Below are positions 1-12,859 of a stretch of 64,000 bases of DNA, in pieces. The notes under the pieces were generated by a model. It made no database searches. It had not been told where the DNA came from and was given only the letters and a program-made list of their open reading frames with translations. Source of the stretch: Ashinkailepas kermadecensis (Eukaryota; Arthropoda; Thecostraca; Neolepadidae); the NCBI GenBank assembly GCA_034440615.1, contig JAOTOM010003818.1, positions 1 through 64,000 on the forward strand. Reading direction: 5' to 3'. A program made the position numbers and the translations under genes. Numbering within the stretch: the stretch's first letter is position 1; the number at the start of each line of letters is the position of its first letter.

Positions 1-736
1 CGCCTTCACTCTCTTCTCCTGATTTGTCCGCGAGGATAATCCTCAGAAAGTTCATCACCCCGTCTTCACCAGAGCAGTCCTCACAGTTGTGCATCACACA
101 ATCATGGTTTTCCGTGCCATATACAGCATGATCGAGGAGGTTACGGTATTTGAGACCGGGAAGGCCGAGAGCGGTTTTGAGCAGTTTTGGGTTTTGATGA
201 TAAGTGCACATGCACACCGAGTGCGTCCCACTGCGTCAAGACGCAATGTTTCGGACGAAGGGCAGCAAAGGTTAAGAAGCCGGTGCGAGGGTTTTCAGAG
301 TTCTGTTTGCATAGATCATATATCTCACACAAATTTTCAAAGCAAGCCTTTTCTGAACTCTACTTTTTGTTCCATCAACATGTCATACCGTGACACGGTC
401 GGTCTTGCCGATACACATCCGGCTTATGTGGTCCGACTCATAAAATAGCTTTACTTTCACCTTGACTGTGTCCAACACCCTCCTAAATTTCCTCGCTTCA
501 CAGGCAGCACGTTCAGCGAAAGTGAGCAGTGGGCACTGGGCACCCAAACACGGTAAGGTATAACTCATAAATCATCTACCACCACGATTTGGAGACATTT
601 CTGTCATTTTGTTCAACGCTTGACCTCACGAGTCAGAACACTTGTGCAACACAACATTCAAGATCAGATGACTAACACTATCATCCCATCACGTGCCTCG
701 AACGTCAAAAGCGTTGTATTTCAGTAATGTACCGTT
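1..736. other. No recognisable gene
   Basis: Mixed-composition DNA. The longest open frames (up to 119 codons) overlap on both strands and show no domain or motif I recognise. No repeat structure is evident before the SINE target site at 737. Confidence 0.6.
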
Positions 737-947
737 CTAAATACATATTCAAAAGACGAAGAAGAACCTTGGGTTCTTTTACGATGCATTCAACCGCTAG
801 GCCATATAGGGTCGCGAACCTCTCACACCGATTGGTTGCGGGTGGACTCGGTAATGCCGCCGGTTGTGATATTCGAACCCACAATCTTGCGATCAAGAGT
901 CCGACGCTGTACCAACTGAGCTACCGCCCCCCCTAAATACATATTCA
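737..947 (-). mobile_element. tRNA-derived SINE (Lys-like head) with 15-bp target-site duplication
   Basis: The element proper is 752-932, read on the minus strand, flanked by a perfect direct repeat CTAAATACATATTCA at 737-751 and 933-947. From its 5' end (near 932) it has a tRNA-like head with a box A match (TAGCTCAGTTGG) and a box B match (GGTTCGAATAT). The anticodon loop would read CTT, a tentative Lys-like assignment because the anticodon stem pairs poorly. The body (about 784-843) carries ACCAATCGG..GTGAGAG and GCATCGTAAAAG, about 77% identical by eye to the core of the Val-like SINEs at 15.3, 37.9, 45.7 and 47.2 kb. The tail is A/C/T-rich and degenerate. The intact TSD and promoter boxes show it is a Pol III-type retroposon and not a functional tRNA gene. 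Confidence 0.85.
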
Positions 948-1440
948 TACAGGCCGCGATAAACTAGCGCAAAAACAACCATGCATGCGTAATTTTGAAC
1001 GGATATGTAGAATTTAGGGAGCGAAACCTTTTTATATATTTTGCTTCGAAATACAAGATGTCGAACTTCATTTCTGCACTTTTTCAAATCGCATTGTGTC
1101 TGTCCCGAAAGGTAAAAATAGGTCACGTAACCTTAGGTCACAATGTCACGATTTCAATTATCCTGTAAACGAAAATTTCTAAATAGCCAAAAGATGCAGT
1201 TGGCGATTGTGAGTTCACCGATATATACTTTTCCACAATTCAGATTGTTTTTCATTGAGTTAAAGACCTCAATAGACATCCTTGTTAGGTGACATCTAAA
1301 AAATTCCAGAGGCTATAACTCCTTGACCGTTAACTTGATCTTTCTTTAAAAAATGGCACATCTGGATTCGGCGCATCAGATAACCCCACACAAATATTTT
1401 CATCGAAATATAAAATATTGGGTGTTATTTTGGCCCTTTC
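948..1440. other. No recognisable feature
   Basis: AT-richer intergenic-like DNA. I see no repeat, RNA gene or plausible coding frame. Confidence 0.5.
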
Positions 1441-1699
1441 ACGTGTCGATTTGTCGTGGAATGGGCCAGCTTTGAGTCAATGGGCCTTGTTGAGCGGAAA
1501 ATTAGTGGCCAATGGCCCCCTTTTCAACCAGACTTCCTGACGCGACACACGCTCAGGAAGGCCCGTGAGAGGTCATTTATTTTCAGAACAGCCAAAGAGG
1601 CTCCAAAACAGCCGGAAGGACTCCTGAGTGGTGAGTGATCAAAGAATGTCAGCATCAACCAAAAGGACCCCGACCATCAAGGGAGCACCGGGCGGCCAG

Positions 1700-2745
1700 A
1701 TGTGCCAAACGACCACCACAGAGGACAAATGCCCGTAGGGGTCACTGAGGGGTTGGACGGGCAATTGAGCGGCCCAGAGCAGACAGAACCAACAAGACAA
1801 CAGCCGATGGCAGTCTCAAAGCACTGTTCCAAAGCCAGGACTAGCGTCCGGCTTAAGGGCCCCTCACGTCGGCCCAGGGGAACCCTCACGTTCACCCTCA
1901 CGTTTACGGGCCTGAGGCCATTCACGTCGGCCCAGGGGCCTCTGACGTCGGCTAAGAGGCCATCACGTCGCCCCAGGGACTCCTCTCGTCGGCCCAGGGG
2001 ACCCTCACGTCAGCCCAGGTCCCGTGACATAGGCCCAGGGGCCCCTGACATCGGCTCAGCAGCTCCTGACATCGGCCCAGAGGCCCATAACGTCAACCCA
2101 GGGCCTCTAACGTTGATCCAGTGGTCCTTCATTTCGGCCTAGGGGCCATTCACGTCGACTCTGGGTCCTCACCGGCCGCCCGGAGGTCCAGTAGATCGGC
2201 CAATTTCTTGTGTGTTGCGTCACGGCCTATGTCGAAACACAATGTGTCCAACGGCCCGCTTGGGTCCCTACGGGATCCGAGGGGCATAGCCTAATGCCCC
2301 CCCACTCTGGCTCGCCACTGCTTCAGGGGGCCCTCTGGCTGCTCAGGGCCCTCTTTTTCCACTGAGGAAGGCCCTCAGGGGGTCACTCCGACCAGTCAGA
2401 GGCAATCGTGTGGTCCCTCTGTCTGATCAGGGGCCTCTCTTTTGTCACTAAAGGGCCAGGGGCCTTTGTAGCTCCTCAGATACTCCTCTTGTGAATCAAG
2501 GACCCTCGTGTGATCGCTCTGCCTGTCAGGCCCCTCCTTTGTTACTGACGCGCCCCGGTGGCTGCTCAGGGGGACTCTGGCCAACGAGAGGGGTCCAGTT
2601 TTCACTGAGGGGCCCTGTAGCAACTCGAGAGCCTTGAAGAGGCAATAGTGATCTAGGTATGTACCTCTGGTCCCCCAGCAGGATCCCCTGAATAAACCAG
2701 AAACAGGCTTGTGTTGCGGTGGGAAGTCGAAGACCCTTTTCACCC
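1700..2745. repeat. Degenerate GGCCC-rich short-period repeat
   Basis: Recurrent words such as GGCCCAGGGG, CTCACGTCGG and GACATCGGC recur about every 21 bp between 1840 and 2160. A looser GGGCCCTC / CTGAGGGG repeat continues to about 2745. Copies differ strongly, so this is an old array. The 2303-2322 segment (CTCTGGCTCGCCACTG) is the reverse complement of the CAGTGGCG-type terminus seen on hAT-like elements elsewhere in the window. No partner terminus was found, so element boundaries are undefined. The 146-codon frame over 1702-2142 is a by-product of this composition. Confidence 0.6.
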
Positions 2746-2750
2746 GGCCA

Positions 2751-3940
2751 AAAGTTGTGGGGTGGGGGTGGGGATGGGCGGTTTATGCATGATTTTAAGT
2801 TGGGGCGGACGCCTCCTCCCATCCTTCGGTGACGGACCTGCTGGGTTGGCGTATGTTTGTTTATCATTCGGATGTTTGGAATCGCACGCTTTCTGACTGT
2901 GGCGTCGCAGTAAACCGCAGCTTTCTTCCTGCGGTCAGTACGTCCAATTTCCAAATGTGCCACGGCAATCTGACTTCACAGACAATCACTGACGGTATTA
3001 GGCAATTTGTTACTCCGATAAAACGCAGCAATGTGCCGCTGACGCCAAAGACGTATTATATCTTCTACAAACCGTTATATCTGTAGCAAGTGTATCGATT
3101 TTCGAGTGGCTTATAATTCGCTGGACAATCAGAGCGACAAAATCGCGAAGTTATCTCTGGCTTCGATTGGATAAAAAATCCATTTATTTGGAAAATCCGT
3201 ACTCTGAACAATATGTATTTAATTATTTTGCATGCAACGTAACAGTGTCTGCCTGCATTTGACCGTTTGGACCCGTTGGCAGATGGCTCTGCAGGACCTT
3301 GGGCACGCGAAGCCGACAACTCGGGGCTACAGTTCGTTGGAAGGGCCCGGAGTGCTCATGATACGAGTCGTATGCCATTCGAATGTCGATCATGTGCTGA
3401 TTACGATTATGTAATTTGTATCAATATCTATCGATCGTTTTTTGCGTACCTTTGCTGGATTTTTTAAATTTTATTTTACTGAACCGGCTACTTGAGTTAT
3501 AGTTATGCAGTTGTCTTATTTGGAACCTGTCAGTTCCTCAAACTGTAGGGAACAATGCCAGAGGGTTGCACGGCTTGGACCTTAAACAGTGGGTACAATC
3601 AGTAATAATACAGCCCTTCCATCTAATAGCATACGTCTCGTATTTTATGTGCTTCAAGAGACAAGGATTACAGGGCACATGTTCGCACGCGAATGCTCAT
3701 ATCGTAAATGTTCGTATGTACTAATGCTCGTGTACGCAAAAATTAGTATGTGCAAATGTTTCTGTGCGCAAATGTTCATGTGTTCAGAAGTCTAACCTGA
3801 CCAACGTATTCAACCGAACTTAATTCAATCAACTGACAAACACCGGCGTATACAAGCATGCTCCTGCATGGATTTTTGCGCTTGCAAGCATACACATTTC
3901 CAAACATTTGCTTTTAAACGTCAACATATGGAAAACGTAT
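2751..3940. other. No recognisable feature
   Basis: About 1.2 kb of unremarkable DNA with only short overlapping frames. No repeats or RNA-like structure noticed. Confidence 0.5.
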
Positions 3941-3949
3941 CATTCGGAC

Positions 3950-4350
3950 ATGGCGATGCGGACATCTGTCCCGCCGCCGAGACGAGTGGCACGCCGTCGG
4001 TGCCGCCTCGGCCGTGCCAAGTGCCCGGCGTGGTGCCAACTGCCAACACGACGGCAGCTCAGCGGCACCTCCGCACCGCCTCGGCGACCGCTCTCGAAAC
4101 TGCGAGCCGCGCCGCTGCGAGCCGCGCGGGGCGTCACCCCGCGGCACTCGGGTGGCGGGGGGGGGGACGCGAGTCGCGAGAGCTCGCAACCGACGCGTGC
4201 CGCGCGGCCGACGCGGCTCCGATGCGAAGAGATGTCGAGGCGACGAAGCTGACAGCAAAATCAGACCGGTGATTGGGTGCTGGAGCCCTGCGCCAATGCC
4301 GTCCACTGCGGTACGTGGCGCATTGAGCTGCGTGTCGAAGCCGGGCGGAG
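3950..4350. other. GC- and CpG-rich block
   Basis: Dense in CG dinucleotides with a G run near 4159-4168. Several frames stay open on both strands because stop codons are rare at this composition. It could be an unmethylated promoter or first exon, but no coding similarity, splice context or core promoter could be identified. Confidence 0.45.
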
Positions 4351-5190
4351 GGTGCAGGTGGTAGGTAGTGTCGTAACATTTTGACATTTAAGTGGCGACC
4401 CACACAGCACACTTAATACCAATTGTCTGGATATCACACCTTCTTTTTGACGCCATTATGTATCACTTGCTTTTTATTCCGCGTTATGAGTGTGATTTGG
4501 GTATTCAAAAGCGCTTATAGTTTCTGGCAGCAGCACTTCCGTGACTGGTAATGGCAGCAGAGACATCGTCATCATCATCACCATCGTCATCATCATCGCA
4601 CGAAGCAATCAACACAGATCATTGGCTACCACTGATCAAAAGGCATAATCTAGCTACGTCCTCACATCTTATTTTTACATGAGGTGTTTTTGTTTACATC
4701 GCCCTTCTCTCCCCCGTCACCCTACAAAATAAAATATATTGCAGGACACTGGTGATGGGTGTATGGCAGAGAGGGCACACGACACAGTCTGCACAGCGGT
4801 GGAGAGATGCTGCATGGACGTTCGGACCAATGGATTTATCTTTGAAGTGATTTATTGGACAACAAACAACGCTGGGGGCACTTTGGTGGGAATTACAGCT
4901 TCACCAAACTTTTACCAGATAAGCGCAATCCTTTAGAAAAGTCGCCGGATGACTTCTATACAAACCCAAACTCTTGAGTACAAGTAGATGGGATGGTCCA
5001 GGCTTTGGGTACACCTAGATGGTATGATATAGCGTAAATTCGACTGTACTGAGCTTCTAGCATTTGCCTTCGCTCGTCCTGCAGCCCCACATGCGGTGAG
5101 GACTGCTCCTGGGTCTCAGGAGTTATTCGTAATTACGTCAGATAATACCGATTAGATATTCTTAAGGGATGCAAGGGAAACATCCAAACG
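4351..5190. other. Unremarkable DNA with a CAT microsatellite
   Basis: An imperfect (CAT/CATCGT)n run lies at about 4566-4598. Nothing else is supported. Confidence 0.55.
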
Positions 5191-5229
5191 CAAATGCTTT
5201 TGAATGGATGCGTGGGCGATGCCTCCCAC

Positions 5230-5670
5230 ACTAGAATAGAGGATACGGTTCCGACAGGCGCGCACACGAAGATCCCGGCGGGGCTTCGTGTCCACGAACT
5301 TGCTCCCGTGGGGAGTCATTTTCACATTTTCACCTGGAACGACGCTCTTCCGGCGTGCGTAGGGGAATGCTATCAGAATGGAGCGAGTCGACTGCGGAGT
5401 CATAATTCTGAGCACGGCACCGCTCAGTTCACCGCCCCGATGCCGCGCAACACACGCTCCGCTTCCGGCCCAGCCAGCGCAGGTCGAAAGCCAGAGCTCT
5501 GCTTTCACCGCACGGAACTCGCCCGACTGTAGCGCCGCGCGCGGCCGCTGGCGGAACTGGACCGCCCCAGTTGACGCGAGCGGCCCTCTTGTGGCCGGGA
5601 CGAAAGCAGTCGATGCTCGCCGCAAGGTGTCTCTGCTGCGGCCGCAGCTGCCGGCTCGTGCCAGTCAGCT
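5230..5670. other. GC-rich block
   Basis: CpG-rich, with overlapping 157-codon (minus) and 112-/102-codon (plus) frames that contradict each other and have no recognisable domains. It is followed at 5676 by CAGTGGCGTAGCCAGG, a hAT-like terminal motif for which I found no matching end or TSD. Confidence 0.45.
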
Positions 5671-5689
5671 GACTGCAGTGGCGTAGCCA

Positions 5690-6713
5690 GGTTCACAGTG
5701 AGGGATGCATTATGGAAAGTTCCCCCGATTTTGGCGCACTTCTTCAGGAAAGGAGAGGTGACAGGATAATTGTCTCGAATATAGCGTTAGCTGCCTTAGT
5801 GAGCGTTGCCATGCACCCAATCACTAATATAAGACAAAAACGCTACCTATCAGTGGCGCACACCGAGAAACCTCGAAGGGGGCCAAGCGAGACAATCAAA
5901 AGCGAAGCGTTGCAAGACGCTCTGAACATAGCATGCATGGGTGGGTAGTTGGTACAAAACTCTCACCTATTGGGTGCGCGACATTTTTGGGTCAAATGCA
6001 TACTTTCATCCCAAATCCCAAATACAGTGTTGTGCTTAAAATAAAACATCTGGAGACAAAATGGTCCCCATAGCCGCCCCTGCGTGCACCAGTGCTATTC
6101 ATAGGGGTATGAGCAGGGGGTGGGGGCAGGGGCGCCATGGCCCACCCACTTTTCAAACGGGGGGAGGGGCAACAATGGTAACCGGCCCACCCACTTTTGA
6201 TACATTTAAACTTCCTAAAATGCAGCACGCACACATTTGAATATGGGAAAAGCTCCCTGAAATATACAACTAAATAAACACTGCACAAATCACATCGCAG
6301 CATTTCATTTTTATAGTCATGCACACTTGGACATGACCTTACAACAATGCAACTAGGTAATGAATTGATGTAATGCAACAGATGTATGGACACCTTATAT
6401 TATGTTATGAAAAGGCTATAAAGCAGATAATGTGCCAGCCAATACCAAAATACTTTCATACTAGAGTTTCACTGTGGTTCTTTGACTGCTAAAATATTTT
6501 ACATCGATTTCACTAATATTGCCTACAGCATACAAATATAAAGAATGAAGGCAGTAACGTAACAGAATCAATGTAAGGCATACAATTTGCAAGTGCAGGT
6601 TCCTTGCATTGATATTACATAGCGATGTATTATACATGGCCTTGGTATTATACATGGCTGCCATACACTTCAACATTTCTATTTATTTTGATCATTGAAG
6701 CGTACAAATTACT
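5690..6713. other. Intergenic DNA with a short CCCACCCACTTTT duplication
   Basis: A CCCACCCACTTTT word occurs twice (about 6140 and 6186) around a GGGGGGAGGGG run. Otherwise there is no recognisable gene. Confidence 0.4.
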
Positions 6714-6734
6714 GCCAGATACAGTGGCGTCGCC

Positions 6735-7924
6735 ACGAAATTATTCCAGGGGGGGCAAGGTCGAAAGGGGGCCTCCTGTTCCCCGAAAGGGGGCCTCCAT
6801 TGTTCTTGGCATGGTGCATCATTTACTCAAAACGCAATAGCACTAATAATTTTCGCTGAAAACTGGGCCATAACAGGGTATAAATAAGTAATATTTGGAT
6901 AAATACACAAGTGCCAAAACAAACCATCGTCTCAATGCTTTCTCGAATCTTCCCGCTGGCCTCTAGATTGCAACGAGCTGGCGGGGCTGGTGCTAAGCAT
7001 ATCTTACAGATATCTGCCATTGATCAACCCACTTTTAAGTCCTCCAAGTCTAACTGAATATAGCTAGATTCATTACTACTGTTATTTATTCCCACCAGCT
7101 TGATGTCATAAGCAAAGCTTGAACGACCATTTCTCAGTCCAAGGACGACAATTTCGCAAAGGTGACAACGAGAAGTGGATTGCATTGGTTTTCTGAGCGC
7201 CATCTTAGGAATTTGTTTCTTTTCATAACATTTGGTGCTGGCTGCAAGGCAACTGTCGCACGAGCTAACATATATCCTCAGCGAATAAATTCACGACAAG
7301 ATCAAGCATTGAACAGCAATGCATAAATGACAATGCAACAATGCAACAATGTCAGTACATACATAATCCAAGCCTTCAAATTCCACGCCGTCACGCCCAT
7401 CGTTTTCGCTGTGCTGTACCGTTTTGTAAATGACGTTGAGAAGGTAGCAAGCTGGGAAGCTCTAATCATGCAGGCTGTAATAACAGAAAAGAAGTTTGTT
7501 GGAAGAAAATGCATTTAAAAACATCATTCATCCCATGTTATATGGGGCATGGATGTTGTATTGTATGCCTATGAGGGGTAATTTGTCCACTCAATGTTGG
7601 CTTTTCCCCATGAGCGTATGTTTCGGAAAATTATTGAGGGACCAGAGGAGTACCTATATTTGCGGCAAGCAGGAGGGGCAAACGGATTTGCAGGGGGGGG
7701 GGCACCTACGCCCATTAAAAAGTCCTTGGATTTCGACCGCTATTTTGTCAAAGGGTACATTTCGAAATAATATAATTAGTTATCAACTAAATTGTCCTGT
7801 GGAGGGGCCTAATCTACCACTATGGTTTCTGATTGGTCGGATTTCAACCCTAACTCCAACACTCAGTTCTAAGGTTTTCTTTTGGTATCCCTTGATAAGT
7901 TACCTCACACTGCTGAAATTACAC
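6735..7924. other. Left interior of the 7.1-kb element, no gene recognised
   Basis: Begins with G-rich repeats (GGGGGCCTCC twice at about 6767-6805), then mixed sequence with a G run near 7690. The open frame that starts at 7496 and runs to 8425 continues into the inverted-repeat arm and has no recognisable domain. Confidence 0.45.
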
Positions 7925-8700
7925 CTATACCACAAAACCGGATCGGTATCCCAAAAAATCAAGCTGGAGCCCTCCAAAAAAGGAGAGATTCCAACAAATA
8001 AATGTCCGGGTCAGGAAAATGGCTCTGTTGCACCGAACATTTTTTTCCAGATGCCTTCAAAAATTGCGTATGACACCGAAAAGCATACCGGATCTCGAAA
8101 AATCGAGGCGGGATTCAAAAACATGGTGCCAGAAGTTCGAAAAATCAGGCCGGGATTCGGACTTTTTAAAAAAAAAACAGAAAAGATCCACAAAAATCGC
8201 ATTGAGCCCAGAAAGCTGGCGTTGGGTCTCCGGAACCACGCGCCTGGGCGCGATAAGTCGCGCTGTGACCCAACAAAAATCGCACCGAAGCCCCAAAATC
8301 ATACTGGGGCCCCACAAATGTTCGTCAGAAGCCCCAAATATACACAGCGGGACCCTAAGTGTACGACGGTGCCAGAAAATACAACTAACCCTCCAAAGCG
8401 CACAGAGTATCCCAAAAAGCGATAGGGCCTTAAAACATGCGTTGCAGCCCTAAATAAACATACCGGGAGCTCTAAGAAAAATACACTGCAAGCTCGCAAG
8501 GCGCACAGGAACCATGAGAACGCACAAGGGCCTGGAAAAGAGGCTGGAGCCACAAAAGGCAACATGGTTCCAAAACGTACAAAACGACCGGGAGCTAAAT
8601 AAACACATCGGGATCTTCGAAAACGCCCCGACACGTAAAAAATACACGGTGCACAAAAAAAAACACAACAAAGCCCTAAAACGAGCAGGATTTCGAAGAT
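7925..8700 (+). repeat. Left arm of large inverted repeat
   Basis: This arm is matched in reverse complement by 9190-9972. Anchors shared in the same order include ACCGGATCGGTATCC (about 7938), AATCAAGCTGGAGCCCTCC (about 7959), AATCAGGCCGGGATTCGGAC (about 8143), CACATCGGGATCTTCGAAAA (about 8606) and the AAACGAGCAGG near 8681. Identity by eye is roughly 75-80% with small indels. The arm itself is built of loosely repeated GGCCCC / AAAACA words with a period near 30 bp. Confidence 0.8.
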
Positions 8701-9189
8701 GTATTAGGCCCATAACTTCAAAGTAAAATGTATTACCCACCACTTTAAAATACAAAATTTCACAATTTCAGGCATTCCAGTTCATAGCACCCGGTCGCCA
8801 CGACGGCAACGTCAGTGCACGTGCACACCCATTTCTCGTATTCGGTGCATTCGCCATACTTCGTGCGATGCTATGGTTTCTGCTAGGCCTTCTGCGTTTT
8901 GCTAATTGCTGCCACATGATAGACTTGCGCCATATCTGGCGTGATGGAATGATTCGTATGGGCGTTCGCTGCGAAAAGTCGATTGATTAAATTCGATCAT
9001 TAGTCATTTCCCACATTTTCTGATAGTTATGAAATGCGGTTTCCGCTGAGCTTTGATGCACTTCATATCTTTGCTGCTATCCTCCCAGATTGGATACCGA
9101 ACCGAGGCCAAGCCTCAGCGTTCTTTTTTGGACCCGTTGCGTCTTTCTTGGTCTATGATTGTGTATTATGGCTCCAATCCATTTTTGTT
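8701..9189. other. Spacer of the large inverted repeat
   Basis: About 490 bp of non-repetitive sequence between the two arms. No gene recognised. Confidence 0.6.
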
Positions 9190-9972
9190 AGGGGCCTAAA
9201 GCATTTTCGAACCCCCTGCTCGTTTTATGGTTTGTTGCATTTTTGTGCACCGAGGATTTTTTTTGACGTGTCAGGGCGTTTTCGAAGATCCCGATGTGTT
9301 TATTTAGCGCCCGGTCTTTTTGTTTGTTTTGGAACCATGTTGCCTTTTGCGGCCCCAGCTACCTTTTCAGGCTATTGTGCGTTATCATGACCCCTGTGTG
9401 CCTTGAGAGCTTCCGGTGTATTTTTTATACCTCCCGGTATGTATATTTATGGCTGCAACGCATGTGTTAAGGCCCTGTCGCTTTTTGTGAGACTCTGTGC
9501 GCTTTGGAGGGCCAGTTGTATTTTTGGTCCCCGTTGTGCTCTTAGGGTCCCGATGTGTTTATTTTGGGCTTCTGGCGCACACTTGTGGGGCCCAAGTACA
9601 ATGTTGGGGCTTCGGTACGATGTTTCTAGGTCCCAGAGCGGCTTATCGCGCCCAGGCGCGTGGTTCCGGAGACCGAACCCCAGTTTTCTGGGCTCAATAC
9701 GATTCTATGAAACTTTTCTGATTTTTTTTTAAAGTCCGAATCCCGGCCTGATTTCTCGAGTCCTTGGCGCCATGTTTTTGTATCCCACCTCGATTGTTCG
9801 AGATCCGGTTTGTTTTTCGGTGCCGTACGCAATTTGTGAAGGCATCTGACAATATGTTCGGTGCTCCAGAGCCATTTTGTTTACCTGGGCATTTAGTTGT
9901 TGGAATCCATCCTTATTTTGGAGGGCTCCAGCTTGATTTTTTTCGGATACCGATCCGGTGTTTGTGGTCACA
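9190..9972 (-). repeat. Right arm of large inverted repeat
   Basis: Reverse complement of 7925-8700, with the same anchors in inverted order. The 118-codon plus frame at 9034-9390 and the overlapping frames near 9403-9732 come from the GT-rich strand of this repeat and are not supported as genes. Confidence 0.8.
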
Positions 9973-9979
9973 CTGTGCT

Positions 9980-10860
9980 TACGTGTGGCCCTAGACGGCA
10001 ATTTTTTAGAGCCTCCACGGGACTACCGATGTGAATTGTGCGTCCCGAGCGCGATATTTGGAGGGCCCGGTTCGAGTTTGTGCGAAGCGTTGTATTTAGC
10101 TGTGGCCCCAACGCGATTTTGGCGGTTCCTGTCGCAATTTTTCGGGCCTCGGAGCGAGTTTTCCGGGGCTCGCCGTATTTATTTGGAGACCCATACGCGA
10201 ATTCTGGTGGACCGACGCGAATTTTGGTGGCCCCAGCGCGATTTTTGAGGCCCCGACACGATTTTTGGGAGCTTATCCCTCTCAGGATGGAGGGGGCATT
10301 TTCCCTTTTGATATAGCACTGCGGCCACTGAAGGAGTTTTTTTTTGGGCCCAGAGTGACATTCCTGTTAAGATTGATTTTTGGGACAGCTGCAACTTTTG
10401 GGGCCCCGGCGCGACCTTCTGGGGCTCCGATGTGATTTTCAAGAGCTGCGACGCGACTTTTTTTTAGTCCAATATGATCTTTTGGGCTCCGACGTCATTT
10501 TCTTGGATCCCTAGCGCGAGCTATAGCGGCCTCAACACTTTTTGGGGGTCCAATGCGTTTTGGAGGCTTTTGGCGTCATTGTTGGGCCCACAGAGTCATT
10601 ATCCATGCCCGGATTGTTTTTCGTTGCTCCGGCTTCATTTGTTTTGGTCCCAATGAGACTGTTGGGGCACGGTACGACCTGTCGTGCCCCTGGCATGATT
10701 TTCGTGGTCCGGGCGTGCATTTTTGGTACCCCAGGCTCAGCGTAATTTGCGGGGGCCCCGGCCGGATCTTTTGGGGCCCATATCGTGATTTTAAAATACC
10801 CAGACACGACTCTTACTATTTCTTAGGGGTTTCTTCTTGCAAACTATAGGCCTCCTGTCG
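9980..10860 (+). repeat. Degenerate ~30-bp repeat (GGCCCC..GCGATTTTT)
   Basis: The motif GGGGCCCCGRCGCGATTTTT recurs about every 28-32 bp with heavy divergence (for example near 10215, 10245, 10400 and 10750). It is continuous in character with the right inverted-repeat arm. Confidence 0.7.
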
Positions 10861-11094
10861 CGTCTTAAAGGAAACTAACCACCTTTATAATGGGATTTTA
10901 ACTGAGATAGCAGTTTTGAAGACTACGTCGAGAAATCACTTACCTCATACTCCGTTCGGTCCAAAACATCTTCCAGCCGAAGTTATAAGGCCTTTTATCA
11001 TCGGTTTTGGGACATGGACAGACTCGGTGGGCGTTGTGAAAATTCCTTCATATGGAAGCATATGGAAGCAAACAGCATTTCAATGGAAATTAAA

Positions 11095-11222
11095 CCTTTT
11101 ATTTAATTAAACCTAATTAAACCTAATTAAACCTAAAGGCTTTAATTAAATTAAATTTAAATTGAATTAAAAAATTAATTAAATTAAATTAATTAAACTT
11201 TAATTAAACCTAAAGGCGAACC
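11095..11222. repeat. AT-rich AATTAAACCT-type low-complexity tract
   Basis: Runs of AATTAAACCT (at about 11103-11137) and permutations of TTAAATTAA. Lies inside the 7.1-kb element. Confidence 0.8.
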
Positions 11223-11384
11223 TTTAGAGGCCTATGATAAAAAGGAAAAACGTTCCAAAATCCCGTTTTTTGAAGTATGGGCATAATATTTCGCAAAACC
11301 AATGTCATATTCATCATTTTCAGGTGCCAATACCCCTAATTAGTATGATTCCAGAATTTCGGCATGGTGGTTAGTTTCCTTTAA

Positions 11385-12827
11385 GGGTCTCGTCTCATTT
11401 CCTAGAGCCTTTGTACCGGTTTTCGATGTCTCCTTGTGTGTCCTACCCTCCTCCATATTCAATGGTCCTCCTCTCCCGTCTTGGAGGGCCTCCTCTTGCA
11501 TTCTGGGGCCCCTTTAACATGGCATGGGGCTTCCTCTCATCTTCGAGGGGCATTCTCTGCTAAATTAGGGGCCTCCTGCCACGCCTCGTGTGCCTCCTCC
11601 TTTATCCTGGCAAAGCCTTACCCGTCTTGAGGGATCTTCAATTTTGGAAACCTCACCTCCTTCCATACCTGCTACCACTCCCATCTTAAGGGCCTCCTCT
11701 CATTTCCTGGGAACTCTTTCCGGTCTTCGGGGCCTCATTTGGTCCTGGAGATCTACTCCTTCTTGAGGGACTCCTCTCGAGTCCGGCAGGTGCCTCATTT
11801 CTCTTCTAGAGGCCTTCTTTTTGTCAAATTAGGGGCCTCCTCTCACGTCTTGGGGGCCTCCTGCTCTGCGTTCTCCTGCTCTGCGCTCTGGATTCGATCT
11901 TTACCCATCTTAGGGTTGGTCTCTTATTTCCTGGTGGACTCCTCTTCTCTCCCCGGCGCCTCCTCTGCCAAATTACTGGCAACCAGGGATGCGGAGCCGG
12001 GAACATTTTGGACGGCTCCGGCTCCGACTCCGGCTCCGGGGAAGTATCCCGGCTCCGACTCCGACTCCGGCTCCGAGTAAAATGTCCCGGCGGCTCCGGC
12101 TCCGGCTCCGGCTCCGGGCAAAATGTACCGGCTCCGGCGGCTCCGGCTCCGTCTCCGGCTCCGTACATCCCAAACGTGATCGATCCATTAAGTAAGAGCT
12201 AGGGGGGATGTAAAAAAAGTTAGCCGCCACCACTCAGGGGCGCAAATTTCAGACAATTATAAGCAACTTTCCCATATAAACCCTGTATCTATCTTTAAAT
12301 AAACACCCGCCCCCGCCCAAATCACTTTTCGGTGTTCAGCGCCGCGCGGCTCATACCGCGCGGCTCATACAGAAGAGGGGAGACTCGAATCAACAACACT
12401 CCCCATCCCGTGAACGGTCCAAGGAACACCATTGTTGTAAATTGTAATGTTTGACCTCATCTCTAGTTAGGTACAACAACCCGTTGATGATGGAAACAAT
12501 GAACTTAACTAAGCTAAACATGGAACTATTGCATTGACTACTGAGGCTAGAATATGGTTATTGGTTATTCTACCATTATTTGATGATATTTTTACATGTT
12601 ACTCATATTTAAACATTTTGACTATTAAAAATGCGTTTTCATACCATACCATACCATACTAGGTATAATGTGCTCATTTCACGTTTGCTAATTTTGTTTA
12701 ATTTACACCTCTTTCGGAGTCGGAGCCGCCCTGCTTTGACGGCTCCGGCTCCGACTCCGGCTCCGAGTAAAATGTCCCGGCGGCTCCGGCTCCGGCTCCG
12801 GCTCCGGGCAAAATGTTCCGGCTCCGG

Positions 12828-12859
<32 letters not shown>

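Noticed and set aside
5676..6079. hAT-like element between CAGTGGCGTAGCC (5676) and TAGCCGCCCCTG (6079)
   Set aside because: The ends match weakly and the flanks (GCTGACTG versus CGTGCACC) do not form a TSD.
7496..8425. 309-codon plus frame
   Set aside because: Half lies in an inverted-repeat arm of degenerate repeats, with no motif and a Lys/Pro/Thr bias that follows base composition.
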